DNA of 64,000 nt from Pseudomonas caspiana (GCF_002158995.1 NZ_LOHF01000018.1:62001-126000); one strand, 5' to 3'. Numbered from the stretch's first letter, positions 42,885 to 52,724 are shown. Numbers and translations are program-made. The notes: generated by a model from the letters alone, not told the origin.

Positions 42885-45407
42885 TTACCAACTGTAACGC
42901 AAGCCAACATTGACGCCCCAAGGCTGTTCGATGTTCTCACCTTTGCTGTAATCAACGTCAGCGTGTAACTGCAATACCTCGGTCACCTGTGCTGCAATCC
43001 CGGCACCCAGTTCACCGCGGCTGCCTGACAAATCATTACTGAATGTCGTGCTGTTAACCTTTACCCGGTTGCTCTTGGCAAACTCGTGGGCTACGGCCAC
43101 CTTGACGTAAGGCTGGATGAAACCACCGCCTTGCAAGGGGAAGTTGCGGCCGACATTCGTACCCGCTTTGCCCAGGAATGAATCAGCCTGATTGCTGCTG
43201 GCATTCATGCCGTTGTCCAGCGAGTAGTTCTCGCCCGAAACCCACAAAGCCGAGCCCTGTATAAAGGGTTCTACGAACCAGTTGTCAGCAAGTTTGATGT
43301 GTTTACCGGCTTCGATCGACGCACCGATACCGTTGGTGGTGTAGTCGCCGTCAGACTTGGTGCCGTCGCTCATCCGCACGTCTGATTGGTTCTTGAAACG
43401 GTTGGCCTTGATGATTGCATCAACGTAATACCCGCTGTCCGACAGCCAGGTGGTGTAGGCACCCAGATAGTAACTGTCGACACGGCCGGTGGTGCCCGCT
43501 GCGATATCCAGATCCGAGCGGCTGTAACCACCCAGTACACCCACTAGCCACTGACCGCTGCTGCTGGGTAGCGCTACGTCGGCACCGTAGGAAATACCTT
43601 GCTGATTTTGTTGATAGGCCGTGCCGCCCGCAGCAGACATATTGAATTTGTTGCCGTAGGCACGCACCCATGCGCCACCTTCGGTCTTGCCATAACGCAA
43701 CTCGCCCATGCGACTGCGCAGGCTGGTCAGCTCGCCGTACCAGACCGTTGGCGCCGCGCTGAACAAACCGATAACCGAACGGGTACCTGGAGTGGTAATA
43801 GGGCCTCCATCATCATCCAGCTTCTGGACCAGAAACCAGTCTGTTCCACGTTGCTCCAGCTCATAGGCAAATGTGCCCACGTCCACTTGACCGCCAACCA
43901 CGCCAAATTCCGCATCGCTACCCGTGCCGGTGTGAACTACCTGCTGATCCTGATCGCCCTTTACAGGTTCAACTCCCGTGTTTTTGATCTGCAGGTCGTA
44001 ATTGCCCGTCGCGACGCCGGTCACATCAATGAAGTCGCTTTGATGGGCGGCGAGGTCAGTATCGATGATGAACCTGCCGTTACCCGAAAGGGTGCTGACG
44101 GTCAGGGTTTCGAATGTTCCGTCATTTTCACCGAGCTTCACGGCACCTGCGTTCATGCTCAGGTTAGTCACGCCAGAGCCACTGTTGGTGGTCCAGGTTG
44201 AGTTATCCAGACTCAGGTTCTCAACGCCGCTCAAGTTGCCTGTTATTGACGAGTTGCCCGCGAGATTAAGCTGTTGAACATTGCTGATGTCGCCTGTCAG
44301 GCGTGAGCCGTTATTGGCGCTCAGGTTGGTGGTATCAGAGACATTACCCGTCAGGCTTGAACCGTTATCCAGCGTGAAGTCGGTAACGTGGGAAACGTTG
44401 CCGGTAATGCTGGAGTTGTTGTCCAGGCTGAGGGTGTCGCTGCCTGTGAGATCGCCGGTCAACGTCGAGCCATTGTTCATGGTCATGGTTGCGACGTTGG
44501 TGACATCGCCGATGATGCGAGCATTGTTGTTAAGTGCGACCGTGCCAGTTGATGCTGGATTGATCAATATCCCACCTTGTAGCGTGCTGTTGTCCACTTG
44601 AACGACCGCGGATGAGTCGTTGGCAACTTCAATGGCCAGGCCATTACCGCCGGTCAACACCGAGCCATTGGCGATGGAAATGGTTGCATTGGTCGGTGTG
44701 CCTGGCTCAAAAGAGGCGACGTATATAGCGCTTTGGGATGTGCCCGTGATGCTTGAGCCGTCCACGGTCAGGGATGTGTTTGCCCCGTCCAGACCACCCA
44801 GTATGTCTGTGCCCAGATAAACACCATAGGCCGAGCCCTTTACCGAACTGCCGTTCCGGACAATAGCGGTGCCGCCCTCAACAGCAATCCCGGTGCCTCC
44901 CGAAAATGGGTCGGCGCTGCCATCACCAATGCCGTTGACTACCGTCCCGGAGAGTGCGACTGCGCTTTGATAAGTGACATAAACACCTGCATCGACCCCG
45001 GTAATGGATCCGCCGGTTATCGACGCACTGGAAGGGCCGCCAATCAATGAGCCGTCACGTTCAATAAGCAAGCCATAGCTGGCAGTGCTGGTCACATTGG
45101 TGTTGTTCAGGGTTGCGGTTGCGCCCAACAAAGTGATGCCTTCAGCCGCGCCACTGGTGACAGTGCCGCCGTCAATGTTCAGCGTTGACCCGTCCAGTGC
45201 AGTAATTTCAAATAATTGCGTACCCGGTAGTGCGGTCAGGGAAGAGCGCTCGCCTAAGAGCCATGACTCTGCCGGTGAGCCCGGGCCAATAGTTCTTGGC
45301 TCGTCGGGTATGAGTGCTCCCGCCCAGGCAAGAGGGCTTATAGCCAGCATCATAGAGATGCTTACGGCTACAGACGATAGTTTATGTGGAGGCCTTTTGA
45401 TATTCAC
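42885..45407 (-). CDS. type Va autotransporter with repetitive beta-helix passenger
   Basis: This 840-aa protein has a signal peptide (residues 1-29, ending SPLAWA). A beta-helix-type passenger (about 30-560) is followed by a C-terminal autotransporter barrel (about 575-840; GGAWVRAYGNKFNMSAAGG, GVNVGLRYSW end). Mid-passenger (about 290-420) contains about seven repeats of 18-20 residues, each with a core like LDNxSSxTGNVS. Lead-in segments (GTVVNGIG, GGTGIAVEGGTAIVRNG) resemble pectate-lyase-like rungs. No subtilisin or lipase domain is visible, so an adhesin or biofilm role is likely but unproven. Ends at a strong terminator. Confidence 0.9.
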   Translation of the reverse strand: MNIKRPPHKLSSVAVSISMMLAISPLAWAGALIPDEPRTIGPGSPAESWLLGERSSLTALPGTQLFEITALDGSTLNIDGGTVTSGAAEGITLLGATATLNNTNVTSTASYGLLIERDGSLIGGPSSASITGGSITGVDAGVYVTYQSAVALSGTVVNGIGDGSADPFSGGTGIAVEGGTAIVRNGSSVKGSAYGVYLGTDILGGLDGANTSLTVDGSSITGTSQSAIYVASFEPGTPTNATISIANGSVLTGGNGLAIEVANDSSAVVQVDNSTLQGGILINPASTGTVALNNNARIIGDVTNVATMTMNNGSTLTGDLTGSDTLSLDNNSSITGNVSHVTDFTLDNGSSLTGNVSDTTNLSANNGSRLTGDISNVQQLNLAGNSSITGNLSGVENLSLDNSTWTTNSGSGVTNLSMNAGAVKLGENDGTFETLTVSTLSGNGRFIIDTDLAAHQSDFIDVTGVATGNYDLQIKNTGVEPVKGDQDQQVVHTGTGSDAEFGVVGGQVDVGTFAYELEQRGTDWFLVQKLDDDGGPITTPGTRSVIGLFSAAPTVWYGELTSLRSRMGELRYGKTEGGAWVRAYGNKFNMSAAGGTAYQQNQQGISYGADVALPSSSGQWLVGVLGGYSRSDLDIAAGTTGRVDSYYLGAYTTWLSDSGYYVDAIIKANRFKNQSDVRMSDGTKSDGDYTTNGIGASIEAGKHIKLADNWFVEPFIQGSALWVSGENYSLDNGMNASSNQADSFLGKAGTNVGRNFPLQGGGFIQPYVKVAVAHEFAKSNRVKVNSTTFSNDLSGSRGELGAGIAAQVTEVLQLHADVDYSKGENIEQPWGVNVGLRYSW

Positions 45408-46005
45408 GTGAGTTCCTTGCAGTAGTGCAGCCTTTATTCGCTAAAGGTGCTTTAGGGGCACTAATTAAATAGGGGACGCTCTCTGATACCCATAGGAAGC
45501 ATCTGCACTTTCTGTGGGAAAGTTCCCACAGAAACTGGATGTGTCTCATTTGCCTAACACATGTAACAAAATAAAAGCACGGTGCTCTGTATTTTTGGAG
45601 AAGCCTTGGGTAGAGATGTGGGCACCATGTCTTTGCTATTGCGGGTGTTAACAAGTAAAAGCTAATTGTTATAATTGTCAAGTTTGAGAGGTGTAAGTTG
45701 GTTTTTGTAGTGGTCTTCGCTATTTGGGAAAGCGGCGTTATTTTAAATGGCTATAAGCAGCTGACCGTAATTGCCATTCTCGATGCACTAAATCGCTATT
45801 AAATATAATGCATGAGGTAGGTTGATCTAGCCTTCAGTGGCAGGATGAATGATTTTAAAGTGCACTGCCAGGCAGGGATTGCCATCGCATATCCTCGTGT
45901 CCCTTTTTTCGGGCAACAGGCTGCTCATGTCAGAGCATCCTTTCTGGCCATGATTACATTTTAAAATCGTAGACCTTTCATTTGATTGATAGAGGGTATA
46001 TTGAC
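45408..46005. other. AT-rich divergent promoter region
   Basis: No gene seen in 598 bases between the autotransporter and the Ig-like protein gene. A consensus -35 (TTGACA, minus strand, 45676-45681) has a weak -10 17 bases further on. The assignment is uncertain. Confidence 0.4.
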
Positions 46006-47961
46006 ATGGGTAACTTAAATATAAGTTCGGTAGCTAAACCGAGAGCGGGGGATGCTCGCATCCCCGATCCATTGCTCTTGAAGCCCACTATCGACGGGCA
46101 GTTTACCAGTAAAAAAGTACCGGTGGCGTTAGCGGACAGTGGCTTGTCAGTGAGATTTCCGCGGTGGGAAGGACTGAGCGCTGGCCATAAAATATATTTA
46201 ACGGTCGGTGGGAATACTACCGCTAATCTAGTGCAGCCAGCTTATGTGGTGACAGCAGCTGATGTGGCGGACCCTGATAAAGTTTTTGTGTTGCCGTTGC
46301 CTGCTTCTTATACGGTGGCTGAAGGCAGTATTATTGTCAGCTACATGGGCTTAACCAAGACCAATTCAAATCCAAAATGGCCCGTCGCCCCTCAAACCGT
46401 CATCGTTGATCGTACGGCGCCTGGTGGTGAAGTTTTACCCATATTACTGAACCCGGATGCAACGCAAATTATTAGAAGTCTAACCGAGAGTACGTTCGAT
46501 CCTAACGGGAAATTCGAAACTCTGGTTGCGGACTACGATGGTATTGAGGTGAATGACCGGATTGTGCCTTTTATCATTCCGGAGAGGAGCGGCACGCCAA
46601 TATTCTTCAATGCCTCTGCAGAAATAGTGGATGACGACGAAGTCCATACAAATAGAATTCGGCTGTTTTTTGATCGGGCGGACATTATTGCTCAAGGTGA
46701 CGGTTTGCATGAGTTTGGCTATCAGATAACGGATGAGGCAGGCAATGTTTCGGGCTTGTCACCGTTGGCGAGAATACAGGTGTTGCTGCTGGATGTACCG
46801 TCGGCATTACTTGCGCCTGTAGTGCCTGACTTCCTGGACAGTGCGGGCCTCGGTGATGGCGTCGTTAATTATGATGATGCAATGGCGGGTGTTGAAGTAG
46901 AGATTCCTGCATACGCCACCTCTGCAGAGAACGATATCATCGTTATCAACTGGGGAGGGCAGCTTTCTACGCCCTATCCTTTGACGGCGGCTGATGTTGC
47001 TAATGATCCGGTCACCACCATTATTCTGTCTGCTGCACTTGTGAAGCTCGCAAACAGTAACCCTGCACTGCCAGTTTTTTATACCGTGACCCGGTCAGGC
47101 TCGCCGTACACTTCACCTACGCTGTCAGTCAACGTTGACCTCAGTGTGCCCGGTGGACCCGATCCGGAACGTTTGCTGAAGCCTCTCACGGTCGTTGGTC
47201 CTGATGCTCAAGTCGACGTTATCACTGAAGATGATTACGGCCAAAATGCGAGCGCAACGATTCCGGCATTTACCAATGACGTGCCCCCTAAAAATAGTTT
47301 CCTATCGGGGGATGAGGTGACCATCATCTGGGACGGTGTACCGGTGTTGCCTCCTTATCAAGTTCAGACCGTTGACGTAAGTCGTAATTTACTGCTACCG
47401 ATTCCGGCCAATTACATCACCGATAAAGGCGCCGGCTTCAAACCCGTCACCTATTCCATTGTGAGGGAGTTGCTCCCACCATACAATCCGCCCCAATATG
47501 GGACCGGTACCGCGGGTATTAAATCGGTAGAAGTGCGCTCCAGAGACGGGTTGCCTAATGACGGTCAACCGCTGACGGCCCCTACTTACACGAGCGTTAA
47601 CGAGTTTGGGGTTATTGATATAGAGGCCGCCGTCAATGGCGCCCCTGTTCAGTGCCCCATTGGTTACTCCAACGTGAGTCCGGGGAACGATATAATGCTG
47701 AAGTTCATGGGGTATGACTTTGATAGCCCAACCACGCCGATACTCCCATCACAGTTTGACGTAACGACTCAAATTACAGATATCGATGCAGGGCGTGGCT
47801 ATGCCGTTATCACCATCCCTCGGGAAAAGCTGCGCATGTTGTGTGTAGGTTACGGTCGAGTGACGTATCTGATCAGAAATGATAAAGGGCCCACTGAATC
47901 ACTGCAGACAGAGGCCGTTGTGGACCTGAGTGATCCAACCAATGGGATGTGCTTGGTATAA
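46006..47961 (+). CDS. large Ig-like repeat protein, no signal peptide (paralogue 1)
   Basis: From the ATG with AGAGGG nine bases upstream, the protein is 651 aa. It is made of four or five divergent modules of about 110-150 residues. Each has a strand pair such as GDEVTIIWDG, a link like YPLTAADVAN, and a closing strand such as VFYTVTRSG or PVTYSIVRE. Modules often end in SVPGGPDPERLL-type connectors. This pattern suggests Ig-like or fibronectin-like folds. It has no signal peptide, lipobox or membrane anchor, and its function is unknown. The next gene is a paralogue on the same strand, with only a hairpin between. Composition is AT-richer than the core genes. Confidence 0.7.
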   Translation: MGNLNISSVAKPRAGDARIPDPLLLKPTIDGQFTSKKVPVALADSGLSVRFPRWEGLSAGHKIYLTVGGNTTANLVQPAYVVTAADVADPDKVFVLPLPASYTVAEGSIIVSYMGLTKTNSNPKWPVAPQTVIVDRTAPGGEVLPILLNPDATQIIRSLTESTFDPNGKFETLVADYDGIEVNDRIVPFIIPERSGTPIFFNASAEIVDDDEVHTNRIRLFFDRADIIAQGDGLHEFGYQITDEAGNVSGLSPLARIQVLLLDVPSALLAPVVPDFLDSAGLGDGVVNYDDAMAGVEVEIPAYATSAENDIIVINWGGQLSTPYPLTAADVANDPVTTIILSAALVKLANSNPALPVFYTVTRSGSPYTSPTLSVNVDLSVPGGPDPERLLKPLTVVGPDAQVDVITEDDYGQNASATIPAFTNDVPPKNSFLSGDEVTIIWDGVPVLPPYQVQTVDVSRNLLLPIPANYITDKGAGFKPVTYSIVRELLPPYNPPQYGTGTAGIKSVEVRSRDGLPNDGQPLTAPTYTSVNEFGVIDIEAAVNGAPVQCPIGYSNVSPGNDIMLKFMGYDFDSPTTPILPSQFDVTTQITDIDAGRGYAVITIPREKLRMLCVGYGRVTYLIRNDKGPTESLQTEAVVDLSDPTNGMCLV

Positions 47962-47979
47962 GTAATGGTACGCCTGCCT

Positions 47980-48010
47980 GGCGAGTCTCTTCTTTGAAGA
48001 GAGACTCGCC
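47980..48010 (+). other. hairpin between the two Ig-like genes
   Basis: GGCGAGTCTCT (47980-47990) pairs perfectly with AGAGACTCGCC (48000-48010), 11 bp with a 9-base loop, but no T run follows. It may protect mRNA ends or attenuate rather than terminate. Confidence 0.6.
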
Positions 48011-48095
48011 ATTCACCGTATCCTGGCCGGTGTAATAGCATCGCCGCTCGATTAATGTGCTAACTGCACCGGGCCCAGGGTGGGAAACACTCATA

Positions 48096-50159
48096 ATGGG
48101 TACTCCAATGAACCATGAGCGAAATAAAACGATAGCCCCTTCTTTGGTGAAGCCGAAAATACCCGTAGTCGAACAAACAGGTAAAGGTGGGCTTGGCGTT
48201 GCCGAGCTTAGAAAAAACCCACCTGAAGATGTAATTGTCACCGCCCCCCTGTTATCAAGTGTGGCGCTTGGATCAACGCTCGTGTTGTTTTGGGATGGCG
48301 TGAATGTTGATTCTTACATACTGAAAGAGGATCAGCAGGCGACAGGTCTTATTATCTTTAATGTTCCACCCGGCCAAATTCTGGACGCCGAAAATTCTGA
48401 ACTTATCTATGAAATCTACACCCCGGTTGGGGGCAATCCTGCCACATCACTTCCCGGCTATGTGCGCGTAAATACCAAGGTGCCCGGTAATCCGCCGCTC
48501 AACTCGGCCGAGCCGATCAATCTGGCTTTGGAACCGCCCGGTAATATCCCTACACCCATCACTGACGCCATCGCTGAATATGGCATCAATGTCATTATTG
48601 CGCCCTGGTTGCCCGCGACTCACATGGAGGTGGGTGATGTCCTGACCTTGACTTGGGGGCAGACGAAGATCACCTTGCCACCGTTGACGGCGGCAGATCT
48701 GAACAAGCCGATTACGGTGGCTGTCAGCAAGGAAATTATTCTTGCGACCTCCAACACTTTGGGCTTGGAAGTCTTTTACGACATTCGTGATAACGTCGGT
48801 AATTGGTCGTTGATGTCACCGGCCACCAAAGTTGATATCGAAGCGGGCCCGAACACGCTGCCAGCGCCTCGTGTTCAGGAAGCCTTGGGTGATAACGACA
48901 TAAACCTGGCCGAGCTTGGCGCACAAAATGCGCATGTGGATCTCCCCGTTTATCCGGGATGGGCTGTAGGGGATCAAGTCAAAATCTACTGGTTCGGGAC
49001 TACGCAAGGCGGTGTTGAGGTCAATGAGACCGACACTTACCAGATGAAAGATACTGATGAAGGTTTTGTGGTCACCCGGCAAATACCTAACGCCGCGGTG
49101 GTTGCCATCGCTAACGGTCGTGCCATTGTCTATTACGAAGTCAACGGCGTCAGGCGCTCCAAGCGCTTGGCTATTACTGTCAGTGGAGTGGTGCAGAAAC
49201 TTCCCGCTCCCGAAGTCCGTGAGCAATTGGGAGGGGTACTTGATCCTGCCGCTGTGCCCGCTGCGGGCGCTACTGTAGTCGTCAAGCCTTATCCGGGGAT
49301 GAACAGTGCGGACCAAGTCGTGATTTATTGGACCGGTGTGACTGCTGCTGGAGATACAACGCACTTCACTGATCACCAACCTGGTAATGACCAATTGCAG
49401 GAAATCATTTTCAGGGTGCCCAAGGATACTCAGGTGAACCCGTTGGCAGGCGGCACTGTTGACGTGTATTACACCGTGGTCAGCGGAGCTGTCCGTCGGG
49501 ATTCGATCAGCCTGCCGTTAAGTGTGCGAGCGGTATCGCCCGGCCTGGATTTGCTCAAGCCTAGAGTTCCGAAGGCCTACGGCGACGGTACACGCCTTAA
49601 CTTCGACACGGCCCTATACTACGATGATTACTTGTCGGTGATCGTCAACTACACGGGGATGGCAGTCGGGCATAGTGTTCAACTTCGTTGGGCGGGAACG
49701 GTTGTCTATCCGTCCGCAGTCAAGCCTGTGGAGGTTGTGGGAGACCTGGAATTTCTGGTCCCTCGTATGGAAGTTATAGATGTCATTGGTCGTTCGGCCA
49801 CTATCACCTATACCGTGACACTCGCGAACGGAACTGTAGCAGGGCCATCAGCGGCGTTATCGCTCAGCGTTGATGCTCAGGCGTATGACTTGATTCCTCC
49901 GGTGATTTCTGCAGACAACTCAATTGTCACACTGCGGTACACCGACATGCATGCGCCTCATACAGGCCGGATTCGCTGGGAGGGTATCGTTAAGCACGAT
50001 ACGGACGAACAGAATCTGGACACTCGTCCTGAGGAGTTTCGCATTCCTATCAACTGGGTAACCGAAAACAGAGGACGTGAAGTGCTGATCAACTATACGG
50101 TTTATAGGGGGGAAGACAGGCATTTGATATTTTCCAGGGTGCTCAGAAAAAATCTTTAA
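48096..50159 (+). CDS. large Ig-like repeat protein, no signal peptide (paralogue 2)
   Basis: From the chosen ATG the product is 687 aa. It has about six modules similar to those of its upstream neighbour (GSTLVLFWDGVNVDSYILKE, GDVLTLTWGQTKITLPPLTA, GDQVKIYWFGT, ADQVVIYWTGV, GHSVQLRWAGTVVYPS, GRIRWEGIV). The connectors are PxP-rich (TLPAPRVQEALGD, KLPAPEVREQL). There is no signal peptide or known enzyme motif. A GTG at 48057 or an ATG at 48108 are alternative starts, as the Shine-Dalgarno is weak. It probably shares a transcript with the previous gene and ends at a strong bidirectional terminator. Confidence 0.7.
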   Translation: MGTPMNHERNKTIAPSLVKPKIPVVEQTGKGGLGVAELRKNPPEDVIVTAPLLSSVALGSTLVLFWDGVNVDSYILKEDQQATGLIIFNVPPGQILDAENSELIYEIYTPVGGNPATSLPGYVRVNTKVPGNPPLNSAEPINLALEPPGNIPTPITDAIAEYGINVIIAPWLPATHMEVGDVLTLTWGQTKITLPPLTAADLNKPITVAVSKEIILATSNTLGLEVFYDIRDNVGNWSLMSPATKVDIEAGPNTLPAPRVQEALGDNDINLAELGAQNAHVDLPVYPGWAVGDQVKIYWFGTTQGGVEVNETDTYQMKDTDEGFVVTRQIPNAAVVAIANGRAIVYYEVNGVRRSKRLAITVSGVVQKLPAPEVREQLGGVLDPAAVPAAGATVVVKPYPGMNSADQVVIYWTGVTAAGDTTHFTDHQPGNDQLQEIIFRVPKDTQVNPLAGGTVDVYYTVVSGAVRRDSISLPLSVRAVSPGLDLLKPRVPKAYGDGTRLNFDTALYYDDYLSVIVNYTGMAVGHSVQLRWAGTVVYPSAVKPVEVVGDLEFLVPRMEVIDVIGRSATITYTVTLANGTVAGPSAALSLSVDAQAYDLIPPVISADNSIVTLRYTDMHAPHTGRIRWEGIVKHDTDEQNLDTRPEEFRIPINWVTENRGREVLINYTVYRGEDRHLIFSRVLRKNL

Positions 50160-50179
50160 AGTCCTTGCTGCGTAGCCTT

Positions 50180-50213
50180 AAACAAAGGAAGTTTTTGCTT
50201 CCTTTGTTTTTTT
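50180..50213. terminator. bidirectional intrinsic terminator
   Basis: AAACAAAGGAAG pairs with CTTCCTTTGTTT, with A and T runs on both sides, between convergent genes. Confidence 0.9.
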
Positions 50214-50220
50214 GTGCTGA

Positions 50221-51135
50221 CTACGGGATTATTACAACCTGGTCGGTTGGCAAGTATTTGAATGATGCCTGATCGGCCGGCGTTCTGGGCAGCCACAGCG
50301 ATATAATCGGCAACGAAATACCCGTCATGTTTTTGAAATCACGCTGATCATTTTGTGCATCCGAGAGCCCGGCCGGAATGCTGTTGACGTAGAAGAATGC
50401 CTCCAGGGGCAGCACCCTCCCGAGACCGTCTTGCCAGACGGCTAACCTGAGTTCATTTTGGGTGTTGAACGATTCAACATTGATCAACGCCATCCCTTTA
50501 ATCATCGCATCAAACGCGGCGGTAGCGCCGTCATTCAGCGCATCCCTTACATTAAACCCGCACTGGTGGGCGCGACTGCTGGCACCGGCTCTGTAGTGGT
50601 TGTACCAAGCGAGCGGCGTGTAAATACCTTGGGACTGACAGGGGCCGCTCCCCGCGACTCCGCTATAAGCTCCACAGCCTTTCTCGGCTCTTGCTGAGGT
50701 GCCCGCATCAATTGGGAATGCACACAAAATTTCCGGTTGGATTTTATCCCCTGAATAGAGAATCGGCAGAAAGACATAACCGTTGTCGTAGTCATATGCC
50801 AGTTTTGTATACTTGGAATCGCGCCTCAAATAGGAGAAGGAAACACCCCCTGAAGTGTGGTTGGCCGGACTATTGTCCCAAGAGTGCCGCGTTGGAGAGT
50901 AGTTGGTGCCTCGAATAATAACGCCGTTACACAGGAAAGCCGGTTTTGATACTGCCCCGCAGTTTGTGGCGACGTCGTTATAGCGCTTGATCAGGTGCTC
51001 TGCTGTGGCTTCACCGAGGCCCAACAGACTCATACCTTTTACTATCGGTATATCTGCGCTGGGTGTTTGTTCCAAACCGGCCGAAGTGCAGCCCGCCAAG
51101 GCAAGGCTAAAGGCGAGAGTGTGCAATTTTGTCAT
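50221..51135 (-). CDS. lipoprotein with one halovibrin-like domain
   Basis: The 304-aa product begins MTKLHTLAFSLALAGCTSAG, a lipoprotein signal with AGC lipobox. It has the same motif order as each half of the 40602 protein: RYND, AFLCNGVIIRGTNYSPTRHS, VSFSYLRRDSKYTK, Cys-rich centre, NELRLAVWQDG, LPLEAFFYVN, and a final QASFKYLPTDQ. The single-domain architecture and Cys pattern support an exported enzyme-like fold. The resemblance to Pseudomonas halovibrin HvnA is recalled, not checked. Convergent with the Ig-like pair. Confidence 0.7.
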   Translation of the reverse strand: MTKLHTLAFSLALAGCTSAGLEQTPSADIPIVKGMSLLGLGEATAEHLIKRYNDVATNCGAVSKPAFLCNGVIIRGTNYSPTRHSWDNSPANHTSGGVSFSYLRRDSKYTKLAYDYDNGYVFLPILYSGDKIQPEILCAFPIDAGTSARAEKGCGAYSGVAGSGPCQSQGIYTPLAWYNHYRAGASSRAHQCGFNVRDALNDGATAAFDAMIKGMALINVESFNTQNELRLAVWQDGLGRVLPLEAFFYVNSIPAGLSDAQNDQRDFKNMTGISLPIISLWLPRTPADQASFKYLPTDQVVIIP

Positions 51136-51416
51136 GATCTAAACTCCACTGTAGAGGCGCACAGGATTAGCCCGGCCCTCACCAACTTTGGCGTGGGGTT
51201 TGTCAGTTGATAACTGTAATAGTTGACAGTGTTGAGGTTGTTTTGAAATGGTTATTTATTGTTGATTTCGAATTAATCTAAACCACGGGTTTTAATTGTC
51301 CACACGAGCTGCAGGGTATCGATCTGCGTTTCGCTTTAAGGTCGCTGGTCATGACATTGAGTTCGCCGGTCCACCACTCCAGGCCCCCCCCCCCGGTGTC
51401 GGACTGTTGTGGTCTT
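51136..51416. other. intergenic region with poly-C tract
   Basis: No gene seen. Contains an 11-C homopolymer (51384-51394). Confidence 0.4.
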
Positions 51417-51670
51417 TCACTTCCGAGGCGAACGCAACCTGCGCAGCACGCTATACGTCAGCCATTTACGCAGTAGCGAACTTGCGAGGTGTGGGGGGTA
51501 GACGAGCAGTGCGTAGACGGCGGACTTGCTGACCATCAGGGTTTCTTGCGCTTCGCCGTAGTAGCTCAAGGTCAGGCTGCAGCGTTGGACGGGGGCGAGT
51601 TTGCGGATGTTTGCCCGGCACTGCGCTACGGCAAGCGGGCCACCTGCGGGAAATTCTGTTTTGGTCCCGT
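51417..51670 (-). pseudogene. orphan open frame, possibly a gene fragment
   Basis: On the minus strand an open stretch of about 84 codons (…LTLSYYGEAQETLMVSKSAV…, ending SPRK) runs from a decayed REPIN into a stop at 51417. It has no start codon of its own, and its first codons come from the repeat. It may be the 3' end of a gene truncated at the REP element. I do not recognise the family. Confidence 0.3.
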
Positions 51671-51757
51671 GGACTGGCTTTAGTCGGGAGAGCGGTATCC
51701 ATGACGAAGTAATGCGGCGTGTGTACCGACATCCTCCCGGCTAAAGCGAGTCCTACG
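51668..51757. repeat. REPIN, family A, decayed
   Basis: GTGGACTGGCTTTAGTCGGG on the left and CCCGGCTAAAGCGAGTCCTA on the right, with several changes in each arm. Confidence 0.65.
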
Positions 51758-51884
51758 AGTTTAAAGGCACGCGTGCGCTGCTTGTCCGCGACAGAGATTG
51801 CAGTTCACTATCGACAATTGATGGGCGTTTGATCAAAGTGAGTTTCTGATTTTTGCTAAACTGCGCAGCCTTCGAGGAGCTGCC

Positions 51885-52721
51885 ATGAATTACCGCCACG
51901 CCTTCCATGCCGGCAACCACGCCGATGTACTCAAACACTTGATCATGACTCGCTTGTTTGCCCTGATGGCACGCAAAGAGCAGCCGTTCGCCTATATCGA
52001 CAGCCACGCCGGGTTGGGCCTTTATGACCTTCAGGGTGATCAGGCCAACCGCACGGGCGAATATCTGGAAGGCATTGCCCGTCTGTGGGATGCGCCGGAT
52101 TTGCCTGCTCTGGCGGCGGATTACATGCAGTTGCTGCACGACATGAACCCCAACGGTGAGCTGCGTTATTACCCCGGCTCCCCGGAAATCGCCCGCCGCT
52201 CGACCCGCGCCAATGATCGGGTGTTGCTTAACGAGAAACACCCGGAAGACGGGCGCTTGCTGAAAGAGAACATGAAGGGCGATCGCCGCGTGGCCGTGCA
52301 TCTTGGCGAAGGCTGGCACGTGCCGCGTGCGCTGCTGCCGGTGGCGGAGAAGCGTGCCGTGCTGCTGATCGACCCGCCATTCGAGCAGCTCGATGAGATG
52401 AAACGCTGCGCCGTGGCGCTGAAGGAGTCCATTGGCCGCATGCGTCAGACCGTAGCGGCGATCTGGTACCCGATCAAGGATCAGCGCCTGCTCAAGCGTT
52501 TTTATCAGGACCTTGCTGAAACCGGCGCGCCGAAGCTGCTGCGTGTCGAGTTGTATGTTCACCCGCTGGACACGCCCGCCAGCCTCAACGGCTCAGGTCT
52601 GGCCATCGCCAACCCGCCTTGGGGCCTGGAGGAAGAGCTGCGCGAGCTGCTGCCATATCTGGCGCAGAAGCTGGGGCAGACCAAGGGTGACTGGAAGATG
52701 GATTGGTTGATAGCTGAGTGA
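51885..52721 (+). CDS. rlmJ: 23S rRNA A2030 N6-methyltransferase
   Basis: The 278-aa protein matches RlmJ (YhiR) over its whole length. It begins MNYRHAFHAGNHADVLKHLI, a hallmark N-terminus, followed by AYIDSHAGLGLYDLQG (SAM-binding), YYPGSPEIA, LLIDPPFEQLDEM (catalytic DPPF motif) and a final region NPPWGLEEELRELLPYLA. It methylates adenine 2030 of 23S rRNA using SAM. Shine-Dalgarno GAGGAG is present. A REPIN starts four bases after its stop. Confidence 0.95.
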   Translation: MNYRHAFHAGNHADVLKHLIMTRLFALMARKEQPFAYIDSHAGLGLYDLQGDQANRTGEYLEGIARLWDAPDLPALAADYMQLLHDMNPNGELRYYPGSPEIARRSTRANDRVLLNEKHPEDGRLLKENMKGDRRVAVHLGEGWHVPRALLPVAEKRAVLLIDPPFEQLDEMKRCAVALKESIGRMRQTVAAIWYPIKDQRLLKRFYQDLAETGAPKLLRVELYVHPLDTPASLNGSGLAIANPPWGLEEELRELLPYLAQKLGQTKGDWKMDWLIAE

Positions 52722-52724
52722 TGT

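Noticed and set aside
45382..45681. 99-aa minus-strand open frame upstream of the autotransporter
   Set aside because: Ends inside the autotransporter gene in another frame, lacks a Shine-Dalgarno and resembles no family.
51296..51532. 78-aa plus-strand open frame across the poly-C tract
   Set aside because: Depends on the C-run length, lacks a Shine-Dalgarno and a recognisable family.
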